64,000 nt of DNA from Pedobacter fastidiosus (GTDB lineage Bacteria; Bacteroidota; Bacteroidia; Sphingobacteriales; Sphingobacteriaceae), in contig NZ_JACRYL010000010.1 of the NCBI RefSeq assembly GCF_014306625.1, positions 108,642 through 172,641 on the forward strand, read 5' to 3'. A model generated the notes under the pieces. It was not told the origin of the DNA and did no database searches. It saw only the letters and a list, made by a program, of their open reading frames with translations. A program made the position numbers and the translations under genes. This document shows, in pieces, positions 18,087-25,993 of the stretch (within the stretch, counting starts at the first letter, position 1; each line of letters begins with the position of its first letter).

Positions 18087-21074
18087 CTATTTTTGAACAA
18101 TCTTTACCGGACCAATTAATCCTGACGGGAGCAAGGGTGAATTTGCATTGTATTGTTGTGTGGTTGTGAAGGTAAAACGACCACTTGTTCGTGGCTGATT
18201 TTTTAAAAGCCATTCTGGCCATTGGCCGTTAACAACCCCATCGTACGGTTTTTTTTCATCACCAATAAGTCTGTTCGGCCATAAGTTTACAACTTCTATT
18301 TCGAGCTCGTTTTTGCCGGTTTTTACAAAATCTGAAATGTTCAATTGCCAAGGCGCTGTCCATAATACACCAACTTCCTTACCGTTCAATTTAACTCTAG
18401 CCATGTTTTTAACTTCACCTAAATTAAGATAAATCGCATTTTTATTTTTGCCTTTAAACTCGAAATCTTGCTTGTAAGTGGCTAATCCTGAATAATATTT
18501 AATTCCTTCCACATCACTTTTAGTCCAATCTAATAAATTATTGAAAACCACTTCTTTCGGACCGCCCCATTTTTCATCGAAGTTTATTTTCCATGGGGCA
18601 TTGAGTGTTTGTAGATCTTGATTAATCTGAGCAGTTGGATTGTTATTCGATTGCCAATTATTTCCCTTGTCAAAAACGATAAACGCACTTTCATAGGCAT
18701 CAAGTTCCATCGGCAAACTTGTAACTCCTTTTTCTACTTTAAATTGAGTGATTCTTTTCGTGGTTCCATTAATGGCATTCCAAAGTTCTGGTGAGCCTTT
18801 CGAACTCCTAAAATGAACGTTTGCTTTGATTGGATTTTTAGTTGTATTCGAAATGAAATAGATATCCCAATCATCAGATGTGCGATGCGTGTATCTTATT
18901 TTGGCATCGGTTGTAAAATCCTCTTGAATACCTTTCGATTTTAGAATTTTCGCCGTGATCTCATAATTTGGATAGAGTTTATCTTTCTGATTATCAATAG
19001 ATTTACCACTAATAATTTGTCCTTTTCCATATTTTCGAGGTACGAGCTGATCAGCCAAAAGTCCTTTACCCCAAATTTGAGCAACTAAATTTTTTACCAT
19101 TACATCACATTGTGGATAATTGGTTAAACTCGGAGAGCGGAGCGGAGGATTACCCAAAACAGTAGCACCTTGGTTAATTAAACTACCTATTTTTTCGAGC
19201 AAATCTGGAGTCATTGTTTCATAAATTGGCAGAACAAGAATTTCGTAAGAGGCACCACTCGGGAAAACTATTTTATTGTTTTTTACCGATGCTTTCATTA
19301 ATTGGCCGGGCGCACAACCATCAAAATTATAGCTTTTTCGGTCGCCAATTGTATCGCCAACAATGGCAGATAATGGCGGTTCGAATACATTGGGAGAACC
19401 TTCTGGGGTCAGATAAAGAATATCGGCAACGGTACGGCCTTGTTGCAAAAGATATTGGCAACGGGTTACGTATTCGTGATAACTGTCGACCATTGGCCAC
19501 CAAGTTTGACTGCGATCCCAATGTACACCATAAGGCCCCATAGTTGCGCCTGGTTTTAATGAGTCTGGCAAAAACTGATTCTGAAAAGTATGATAAACAA
19601 AACGATTTATTCCAGAGGCAAAAGCCCAATCTCCCTGATTTTTCATCGAAGTTGGGTGTTGTTTCCAACCTTCATTATCTTGAGCGGTAAAAGCTTCAGC
19701 AGGAACCAAAGAACGGCCCATAACATGCGCAATCGAAGTGGCTTCAATTACGCTGTAGGTTGAATTAAATCCAAAACCCTTACTCCAAAACTCAGCCATT
19801 GGCACATCTGCTACACTACCAAGTTCCAAATCGGAAGTTGGATTCATATCATAAGGTTCGATAGAAAGTGTTAAGTTATGTTTTTTAGCATATTCCTTAA
19901 CGTGGTTGGCATGATTTTCTAAAACAAGTTCTTGCGCAGTTTGCCTTAAATCCCAAAGAAACCTTTCACTTTCCTTTAAGTTTCCAACTACATTTCCTGC
20001 ATAAACAGGATAATACTTCAATGGATCGTAACCTCGTCGTTTGGTAAATTCCTTTCGGAAATTGGGCGTCCAGTTTTGAGCACCCATTTCCCAGCTATCC
20101 ATGTGTAAACGCTTTAATCCGCCAGGTTGGTTTTTTTCTATCTTCCCGATTTTGCTGAATATTTTACCGAGATAAAAATCTAAATGTGCATTTAGCGCTG
20201 TGGTATCCATTTTGTTGGATTCGAATCCAATTCCCGGGAAAGGAGCGGGGCGAGTAATTGCGCCATTGTTTCGACTGCCAAATCTCATAATTTTCCAAGT
20301 TCCCGTTGGTGGAGTCCAATTCAAGGTTCCGTTGGGGAGCATTTTTCCGGTTAAATCGATAATTTGATTTTTGGCAATGGCCGATTGTGGATTTCCATTA
20401 ATACCACTTGGCGGAGCCAAATTGGCTTTAACCGTTCCTGAGCTAAAAGGTGCACGTTGATAAAGAGCTTTCTCATCGATATCTTTTATTTTTTCATCAG
20501 TTTTGATCATTGGAAAGGCTAAAACGGCTACGTCTTCATAATAGTTTTGCCATTCCTTTTTAAATTCTGGCGTAAAACCACCCTCACCAAAAAACGGTGC
20601 TTTTGGAGGCGGAACTGGAAGCGTAATAATCTTCCTATCTTTTGATGAAACGATAACTTGACTAGAAACCAAATGTTGCATAGATTGGTTGCCCTTAACC
20701 CACGGGCCACCACTGCCTGTCCAGCCTGGGCCGATGCCCAAGGTAATTTCTATGCCTAATCTTCGAGCTTCTTTTTCTGCATGGGCAAAAAGTGTTGTCC
20801 ATTCATCACTTAAAAAATCAACTTTTCCGCGAGGTACGCCAACATTAACCTCTAAAAAAATAAGATTACCGATGCCAGCCTTTTTCATCGATTCCAAATC
20901 TTTGGTTATGGTTTCGGCAGTCATGTTGCCATCCATAAAATACCAATAAACGCCAGGTTTATAAATATTGGCAGGCTTTTCGAAATCTGATTTAAGCTTT
21001 TTTAATTGAGCCTTTGAAATTGTATTTATGCAACAAATAAATAATAGGACAACGAATAGAAGTTTAAATTTCAT
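18087..21074 (-). CDS. GH106-type alpha-L-rhamnosidase
   Basis: A 995-residue exported protein with a signal peptide ending near SKAQ. The start of the mature protein (ANIYKPGVYWYFMDGNMTAETITKDLESMKKAGIGNLIFLEV) and the following DEWTTLFAHAEKEARRLGIEITLGIGPGWTGSGGPWV are characteristic of GH106 alpha-L-rhamnosidases, as are MDSWEMGAQNWTPNF and SEAFTAQ-type stretches (here LVPAEAFTAQDNEGW). The C-terminal ~150 residues form a GH2-like sugar-binding jelly roll (YKQDFEF, ARVKLNGKEVGVLWTAPWQLNIS). Characterised relatives remove rhamnose from rhamnogalacturonans, so this would complement the galactan PUL across the convergent terminator. Length is normal for the family. Residue-level catalytic assignment was not attempted. 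Confidence 0.9.
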   Translation of the reverse strand: MKFKLLFVVLLFICCINTISKAQLKKLKSDFEKPANIYKPGVYWYFMDGNMTAETITKDLESMKKAGIGNLIFLEVNVGVPRGKVDFLSDEWTTLFAHAEKEARRLGIEITLGIGPGWTGSGGPWVKGNQSMQHLVSSQVIVSSKDRKIITLPVPPPKAPFFGEGGFTPEFKKEWQNYYEDVAVLAFPMIKTDEKIKDIDEKALYQRAPFSSGTVKANLAPPSGINGNPQSAIAKNQIIDLTGKMLPNGTLNWTPPTGTWKIMRFGSRNNGAITRPAPFPGIGFESNKMDTTALNAHLDFYLGKIFSKIGKIEKNQPGGLKRLHMDSWEMGAQNWTPNFRKEFTKRRGYDPLKYYPVYAGNVVGNLKESERFLWDLRQTAQELVLENHANHVKEYAKKHNLTLSIEPYDMNPTSDLELGSVADVPMAEFWSKGFGFNSTYSVIEATSIAHVMGRSLVPAEAFTAQDNEGWKQHPTSMKNQGDWAFASGINRFVYHTFQNQFLPDSLKPGATMGPYGVHWDRSQTWWPMVDSYHEYVTRCQYLLQQGRTVADILYLTPEGSPNVFEPPLSAIVGDTIGDRKSYNFDGCAPGQLMKASVKNNKIVFPSGASYEILVLPIYETMTPDLLEKIGSLINQGATVLGNPPLRSPSLTNYPQCDVMVKNLVAQIWGKGLLADQLVPRKYGKGQIISGKSIDNQKDKLYPNYEITAKILKSKGIQEDFTTDAKIRYTHRTSDDWDIYFISNTTKNPIKANVHFRSSKGSPELWNAINGTTKRITQFKVEKGVTSLPMELDAYESAFIVFDKGNNWQSNNNPTAQINQDLQTLNAPWKINFDEKWGGPKEVVFNNLLDWTKSDVEGIKYYSGLATYKQDFEFKGKNKNAIYLNLGEVKNMARVKLNGKEVGVLWTAPWQLNISDFVKTGKNELEIEVVNLWPNRLIGDEKKPYDGVVNGQWPEWLLKNQPRTSGRFTFTTTQQYNANSPLLPSGLIGPVKIVQK

Positions 21075-21208
21075 TTTAAGATTTGGTTACAGTTACTCTA
21101 AAACGTGCACACGGGAATCTCAAAATACGACAAATTATTCTGTTATAAATAGATAATTTGATAATAGAAATGCATTTTATGGTCAGCAATTAGGTGTGAT
21201 AGATGCCA

Positions 21209-21571
21209 TTATCCAACCATCTGCTTTTTAACGCGACAGATAAAATCGTAGATATCAAAAGGCTTGCTAATATAATCATCTGCTTGGCACTCGCGACTTA
21301 GTGCAGAAAGATCTCCAGAAGCTGACATAATAATAACTGGAAGATGAACCGTTGCGGGGTTAGAACGAAGTTCTTTGCAAAGATCGAAGCCATTTCCATC
21401 AGGCAGCGTAACATCAAAAATCAATGCATCCGGACGAACATTAGCAATTTGTTCTCTAAAACTGGCTGCATCAGCGAAAGAGCGAACGGCGTATTTTTCG
21501 CTTTGGAGCAAAAACTCTAGCATCTCGCGGATTTCGTCATTATCTTCCACGATCATAATCTGTTTTTGCAT
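21209..21571 (-). CDS. Single-domain response regulator (receiver only)
   Basis: A 120-residue CheY-like receiver with no output domain. The acidic pair is in IVEDNDE, the phospho-acceptor is Asp53 in LIFDVTLPDGNGFDLC, the conserved Thr/Ser position is MSAS and the conserved lysine is in YISKPF. No partner kinase is adjacent: upstream are envelope genes more than 200 bp away and downstream is GH106, 134 bp on. It therefore probably receives phosphate from a distant hybrid kinase. The gap 21572-21788 upstream shows no gene. Confidence 0.93.
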   Translation of the reverse strand: MQKQIMIVEDNDEIREMLEFLLQSEKYAVRSFADAASFREQIANVRPDALIFDVTLPDGNGFDLCKELRSNPATVHLPVIIMSASGDLSALSRECQADDYISKPFDIYDFICRVKKQMVG

Positions 21572-21788
21572 AACCGAAATTAATTTAGAATAATTTAAGA
21601 TAACAACATCTAAAAAATCACTTTGGTTTTGCGATTCTAAATAATATTGTGAGGTAATTTACTGATATATTGAGTTTTAGGGGAAAAAGTTAATTAAGGG
21701 TAAAATTAAATATGCTTTTGGTATAACATGTTTAGAGTCAAATTGGAATTGTTGGAGGCTTTAAGGATAGGGATTGGTAAAAAAAGAA

Positions 21789-22385
21789 TTAATTTACATT
21801 TATCCGTTCGGTAATCGGCTTGCCTGTAGATTCTTCAATTCCTTCAATTTCTGCGTATTTAACATTCGGAAGCCAAAAAGAACCGCCCTCAATTCGAACA
21901 AAAAGGCGTGATACTCTGATCGTTTTATTGTTTACCGTTACTGATGCATGGTAGCTTTTATCACTATATTTTTTTAGGATAAAAGGCAGTTTTTTATGAG
22001 AAACAAATCTCAGCTCATACTGGTCTTTACCTAAATCTTTTACGTCCATTCCGTAAGCAAATTTTCGCTGAATGTAGCCCAGATCTTTTTTCTCACCTTT
22101 CTCTGCGTAACGAATCCAATAAATGTGAAGCGGATTAGCACTATTAATACTTCCGTTTTCCTTTAAGTTTAGGGCGTAAATAAGTGTGTTTGTGTTGGGA
22201 TCGCGTTGGAGATAAAACAACAAATTTTCTACATTTTTTGGGGTAGGGAAATTAATTGGAGATGGATTTTTTGCTTGCGCCCACAATCCTGAATAGAACA
22301 TGATAGATACTAAAGATAGAATTGCTGATCTCAAATAAAGATTTTTATAATTACTATTTAAAAATTGTACTGATTTCTTAGTCAT
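21789..22385 (-). CDS. DUF4833 family exported protein
   Basis: A 198-residue protein with an N-terminal hydrophobic signal (LYLRSAILSLVSIMFYSGLWAQ). The remainder matches the DUF4833 pattern: FPTPKNVENLLFYLQRDPNTNTLIYALNLKENGSIN, PLHIYWIRYAEKGEKKDLGYIQRKFAYG and VNNKTIRVSRLFVRIEGGSFWLPNVKYAEIEG. The function of this family is not known. It is the last gene of the cluster, 10 bp after GtrA. Its regular occurrence beside lipid or envelope genes points to a periplasmic role, but that is inference. Confidence 0.85.
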   Translation of the reverse strand: MTKKSVQFLNSNYKNLYLRSAILSLVSIMFYSGLWAQAKNPSPINFPTPKNVENLLFYLQRDPNTNTLIYALNLKENGSINSANPLHIYWIRYAEKGEKKDLGYIQRKFAYGMDVKDLGKDQYELRFVSHKKLPFILKKYSDKSYHASVTVNNKTIRVSRLFVRIEGGSFWLPNVKYAEIEGIEESTGKPITERINVN

Positions 22386-22395
22386 TTTTTTGATA

Positions 22396-22869
22396 TTAGT
22401 CTAGAGGCATATTTCCCTCATAATGATAGCCAGAATCTGCAATCTGGCATTTTTTGGTTTGAAACGTTTTATTGTTAAAAACCCAATATTTCATTAAGGG
22501 ATAGTTAAATCCATACGATACGATACTTTCAATCAAAAGTCGCCCTATTCTATAATCTAGGTTAAGAGAACTGTGCAACAAATAAGTGCCTGCAGATTTT
22601 AATGTGATGCTCCCCATTACAACGCTAAAAAACCTTAAGAGTTGTTTTTTTGCAGGGATGGAATAACCATCATTACTTTTAAAAGCCCAATACCTGTTTA
22701 TGCAAAAGTTAACTATTCCTCCAATGGTTCCGGATATGAGGATAGAAATGGTAAAATGGATATGAAGGATTTCGGTAAGCAAAATCATCAATCCATAATC
22801 GGTAACGCCACCAGAAAAAGCCGAAACTTGAGCTTTTAAAAATGTTTTGATCGATTTCCAGCTGATCAT
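22396..22869 (-). CDS. GtrA family small membrane protein
   Basis: A 157-residue protein with four predicted membrane helices. It matches the GtrA family by FLKAQVSAFSGGVTDYGLMILLTEIL, the GGIVNFCINRYWAFKS motif and the fourth-helix VSYGFNYPLMKYWVF. GtrA proteins are thought to help flip or carry polyprenyl-linked sugars across the membrane. The start codon overlaps the stop of the CDP-alcohol phosphatidyltransferase gene by 4 bp (ATGA), so the two are translationally coupled; this suggests a joint role in making or moving an envelope lipid or glycolipid. Confidence 0.93.
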   Translation of the reverse strand: MISWKSIKTFLKAQVSAFSGGVTDYGLMILLTEILHIHFTISILISGTIGGIVNFCINRYWAFKSNDGYSIPAKKQLLRFFSVVMGSITLKSAGTYLLHSSLNLDYRIGRLLIESIVSYGFNYPLMKYWVFNNKTFQTKKCQIADSGYHYEGNMPLD

Positions 22870-23558
22870 GAACGCTTTTCCTCCCGATCTCGAAGATCAC
22901 CAGCTTTTAAAAGTTTAACAGAATCAATGCTATTGATGATGAAAAGTAAAATCGTAATCGCTATCGCCAAATAACTAATTGATCCTTCTATAAATACTTC
23001 AAGTACTAAAATAAGGCTAATAATTACGCGGAGTTCGGTAGGCCCGAGGTTGCCAGAATCTATTTTGTAATTGCCTATAATTTTGTATCGAAGCAACGAA
23101 ATAATCATCGACCAGCCATAGAACACAACGAAGAGGAAGCCAAATACTTTGAAATCAATACTTGCATAAAAGTAGTATCCAAGGCCAATCAAAATAATGC
23201 TTAGCCAATCCATCATAATATCAAGCGCAAAACCATACCATTTTCTAGGTGTTTCCCTAAAGTAAGCCAATCTTCCATCAAGCGAATCGCCGAACCAATT
23301 TACCGCAAGTCCAAAAATGCCTATTAAAAGGTAAGCTCGCCCATAAAATATGGCAAGAATGAATGCAGAGAATACAATAAACGAACCAATCATTCCAATC
23401 GCCGTCATACCATTTGGTGATATAAAAGAAGGAACTTTTTGGAGTAAGAAAAGAATCAACTTTTGCTCGCCTCTCTTTAAAATATTGGTTCGTTCCCGAT
23501 CAGAAAATACTTTTTTACGATTTACAATTTCCGTTTCACTAACCAAGTTCAATGCCAT
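22866..23558 (-). CDS. CDP-alcohol phosphatidyltransferase family membrane enzyme
   Basis: A 230-residue integral membrane protein with about six helices. The family transfers a phosphoryl-lipid or phosphoryl-alcohol group from a CDP-linked donor. The metal-binding signature is seen as D91-S-L-D94-G95-R-L-A98 followed, after GF, by D113-I-M-M-D117. The usual Arg after the Ala is replaced by Tyr99 (LAYFR), a departure from the DGxxAR consensus, though an Arg follows two residues later. The product cannot be named: phosphatidylinositol-type, phosphatidylglycerol-type and other lipids are possible. The gene overlaps GtrA by 4 bp and the preceding small ORF by 20 bp. Confidence 0.9.
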   Translation of the reverse strand: MALNLVSETEIVNRKKVFSDRERTNILKRGEQKLILFLLQKVPSFISPNGMTAIGMIGSFIVFSAFILAIFYGRAYLLIGIFGLAVNWFGDSLDGRLAYFRETPRKWYGFALDIMMDWLSIILIGLGYYFYASIDFKVFGFLFVVFYGWSMIISLLRYKIIGNYKIDSGNLGPTELRVIISLILVLEVFIEGSISYLAIAITILLFIINSIDSVKLLKAGDLRDREEKRS

Positions 23559-23709
23559 TATATCCTGTTAAAATGATGCCTGAAATAATTGCTGTTTCCG
23601 GTCTATAAAGTTTTAATGCGATTCTTTTCGGAAAGCTTTTAACCAACTGAACCTGTCTTTTCAGTTTCCCCGATCTAATCAGATAACTAAATAATAGGAT
23701 AACCAGCAT
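23539..23709 (-). CDS. Small ORF of 56 residues between PhyH and the CDP-alcohol gene
   Basis: This ORF is below the usual length cut-off. It begins with ATG only 2 bp after the TAA of the PhyH gene (TAAGTATG) and runs 20 bp into the next gene, so it fits exactly in an otherwise unexplained 153-bp gap of a tightly packed operon. The product starts MLVILLFSYLIRSGKLKRQ, a short hydrophobic stretch followed by basic residues, and ends GIILTGYNGIELG. I recognise no family. It might be a real small membrane-associated peptide or merely a leader that couples translation of the phosphatidyltransferase. Evidence is positional only. Confidence 0.4.
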   Translation of the reverse strand: MLVILLFSYLIRSGKLKRQVQLVKSFPKRIALKLYRPETAIISGIILTGYNGIELG

Positions 23710-23711
23710 AC

Positions 23712-24518
23712 TTATTTTACAATTCCGGCAAAGCGCTGGTAAAAAACTGTTGGACTATTTTCGTTTTTGGGTGCGTATTTTCCAGCAACAATTGGAACAT
23801 AAATTACACGTCTTCTACTTTCCTCACCACGAACCGATGACTGCGCAACTCTGTGCCACAATCTTCCATCGTGCACCGTAAGATCGCCTGCATTTGGAAG
23901 AATAGATATCTCTTGATTATCGGGATTGTTATCCAGGAAATACTTTTTTCTAAAAAGCATCTGATAGATACTCTGCTTGTGCGTTCCCGGAATAATTTTA
24001 AGTCCACCGTTTTCTGGTTTTTGGGTACTCAAATGGATGCCCACATTAAGCATCGGGTTTAATTTCCCGCCATAAAAGATGTCTCGTAAACCATCAGTAT
24101 GCCAACCCATCTTACTGAATTTGCTTTCGGGTCCGTTGATATAGTGATTGAAAACCATGCCATCCTTTTCTTCAGTTCCGAGTCTGGCGCCGTCTCCTGC
24201 AAGTTCTAGCAAGGCGCTAAAACGTGGATCGAGCAAAAGCCCACTTAAAGTTTGGTGATGTTGGTTGATAAAGGCAAAACGCTGTACAATTGGAGAACCA
24301 TCAAGATCTTTGCCGTATTTAATCGGTACACCATTTATTTTTTTAATGTCTTGATTAACCCATTTTTCTTGAACTTCTTTCGAGGCCTCGATAATAGATG
24401 ATACGGTTTCTGATTTAATGAAGTTTTTAAAATGTATAAATCCGTGTTGATGAAAAAAATCAAGCTGTTCTTGAGTAAGTTTATCAGATAGGGTAAAGGT
24501 AGGATACGATGCAGCCAT
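23712..24518 (-). CDS. Phytanoyl-CoA dioxygenase (PhyH) family oxygenase
   Basis: A 268-residue cytoplasmic Fe(II)/2-oxoglutarate dioxygenase. The iron ligands are visible as H140-x-D142 in GWHTDGLRD and the distal His222 in VHDGRLWHRVAQSS; a 2-oxoglutarate-binding Arg is expected in the RRRVIYVP stretch. The N-terminal FFHQHGFIHFKNFI is typical of the family. It lies in an apparent operon with SDR upstream (216-bp gap) and the small ORF and CDP-alcohol enzyme downstream, so the substrate may be a lipid or its head group; the family hydroxylates many small molecules and the substrate cannot be read from the sequence. Confidence 0.9.
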   Translation of the reverse strand: MAASYPTFTLSDKLTQEQLDFFHQHGFIHFKNFIKSETVSSIIEASKEVQEKWVNQDIKKINGVPIKYGKDLDGSPIVQRFAFINQHHQTLSGLLLDPRFSALLELAGDGARLGTEEKDGMVFNHYINGPESKFSKMGWHTDGLRDIFYGGKLNPMLNVGIHLSTQKPENGGLKIIPGTHKQSIYQMLFRKKYFLDNNPDNQEISILPNAGDLTVHDGRLWHRVAQSSVRGEESRRRVIYVPIVAGKYAPKNENSPTVFYQRFAGIVK

Positions 24519-24734
24519 TGGTAAAGGTTTAAATATTTTAAAAAAGAAGAATTGGAGGGAAGAATTATGCGCAACAACAGCACATTCGCATTCGCGAGTG
24601 GTTCTGTACTAGAGTAAAATAAAACCTAACTGTTTTACTTGACATTATCTATAGATTTAGTAGTGTTTAACACAAACATAACAATTCTTTAACATCTCAA
24701 AGAATATTTAGTTTACTTTTTTTAAAAATAAATT

Positions 24735-25523
24735 TTAGGTTTTATAAATTCCAGCGGCCATTTTTTCGATTAAAGCCTTTGGAAGAAATCTAACCCCAAT
24801 TACACTAATCAAATTGGTTAGGCCTGGAATAATTTCTGATTTCTTTTTAAGCAATCCTTTAATAGCAATTTCTGCTACCTCATCTGGTTGCATGTTAAAC
24901 TTTTGCGCCATTTTACTAAACGGATCTAAACCTGCACGCTCGGCAAAACCGGTATCTACAGGGCCGGGGCATAAACAGGAAACTGAAATGGAGGTATCTT
25001 TTAATTCAAATCTGAGGGCTCTTGTAAGAGATAAAATATAGGCTTTTGTTGCCGAATATATGGCCAATGTAGGTACAGCCTGATACGCTGCAGTGCTAGA
25101 AACGTTGAGGATATAGGCTTGCTCTGCCTTTAATAAATTTGGAAGCAATAGGTGGCAAAATTCCGTTACGACATCCATATTTAGTCGGCACATATTCATT
25201 TGTTCACTTAATTTTTGGTCTGCAAAATTGCCCCAAATACCATAGCCAGCATTATTTATTAGGGCATTGAGTTGGTATCCTTTGGTCGAAATCCAATCGG
25301 CAACTTCTGTTGGAGCATCAGTTTCGCCTAGATCAATGGCAAGCATCTCAACACGAACACCATATTTGTTTATGATTTCGGTACGCAAAAGGCTGAGTTC
25401 ATTTTCAGAACGAGCAACAATAAGCAAGTTGAATGCTCTTTTTGCCAGAGCAATTGCAATAGCTTTTCCGATGCCTTTACTTGCTCCTGTAATCAACGCA
25501 TACTTTTTTTCTGAATCTGCCAT
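24735..25523 (-). CDS. Short-chain dehydrogenase/reductase (SDR)
   Basis: The ORF opens at 25556, but the Met at 25523 (MADSEKKYALITGASKGIG) places the Rossmann fold at the usual distance from the N-terminus, giving 262 residues. The classical SDR features are present: cofactor motif TGASKGIG, NNAGYG, the catalytic Ser in NVSSTAAYQ and the YSATK active-site pair, followed by the PGPVDTGF loop. The C-terminal FLPKALIEKMAAGIYKT recalls the DltE/YqjQ-type SDRs with a membrane-associated tail. NADP(H) use is likely from the Arg after the second strand (VARSE). The substrate is unknown; location suggests a lipid or small-molecule reduction linked to the downstream envelope genes. Confidence 0.92.
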   Translation of the reverse strand: MADSEKKYALITGASKGIGKAIAIALAKRAFNLLIVARSENELSLLRTEIINKYGVRVEMLAIDLGETDAPTEVADWISTKGYQLNALINNAGYGIWGNFADQKLSEQMNMCRLNMDVVTEFCHLLLPNLLKAEQAYILNVSSTAAYQAVPTLAIYSATKAYILSLTRALRFELKDTSISVSCLCPGPVDTGFAERAGLDPFSKMAQKFNMQPDEVAEIAIKGLLKKKSEIIPGLTNLISVIGVRFLPKALIEKMAAGIYKT

Positions 25524-25556
25524 TTTTGCTCTTGATGATTTTTTTGTAAATATCAT

Positions 25557-25993
25557 ATATTCTTGAGTTTCATCTCACCTTTATAAATGTTTTTATCACT
25601 AAAAAGTTTTTTGCCCTCCATTATAACTGAGATTGAAGTTGGGCTTATATTTATTGGGGGTGCAATAATTTAGCAGTCGGTTTAAGAACAGGATAAACTT
25701 AGCTGATTGTTATAACTAATTGTATTTCAGTTTATTAATTCTGATTTATAAGCATTTGTCTCTACAAAAATCAACAATTGTTATAGTTTTAGATGCAATT
25801 TTTATATTATTTAGTAAGCTAAATCTCTAAAATTGTTCTGTGAGAACTTCTCTAAAAATTCTCCGCGAACTAACCAAGTATTAACCAAAACCAAGTCTCA
25901 TGAGCAGGAGCAAATCTTGTATGCCAATGAAATATCTTCCACAAGATTTTTCATCAATTCCATTAACTAACCAAAATCAAATGTAAACCAATT
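25557..25993. other. Gap between SDR and the second PUL; no gene seen
   Basis: About 437 bp of AT-rich sequence between divergent transcription units. It must hold the promoters of the SDR cluster and of the SusC gene at 25994. I see a short dyad GTTCTGTGAGAAC near 25835 but no recognisable operator and no convincing Bacteroidota -33/-7 promoter match, and no ORF of note. Confidence 0.6.

Noticed and set aside
24519..24734. Possible gene in the SDR-PhyH gap
   Set aside because: The only ORF there is the overlapping 24335-24583 frame, which lies mostly over PhyH and has no family features.
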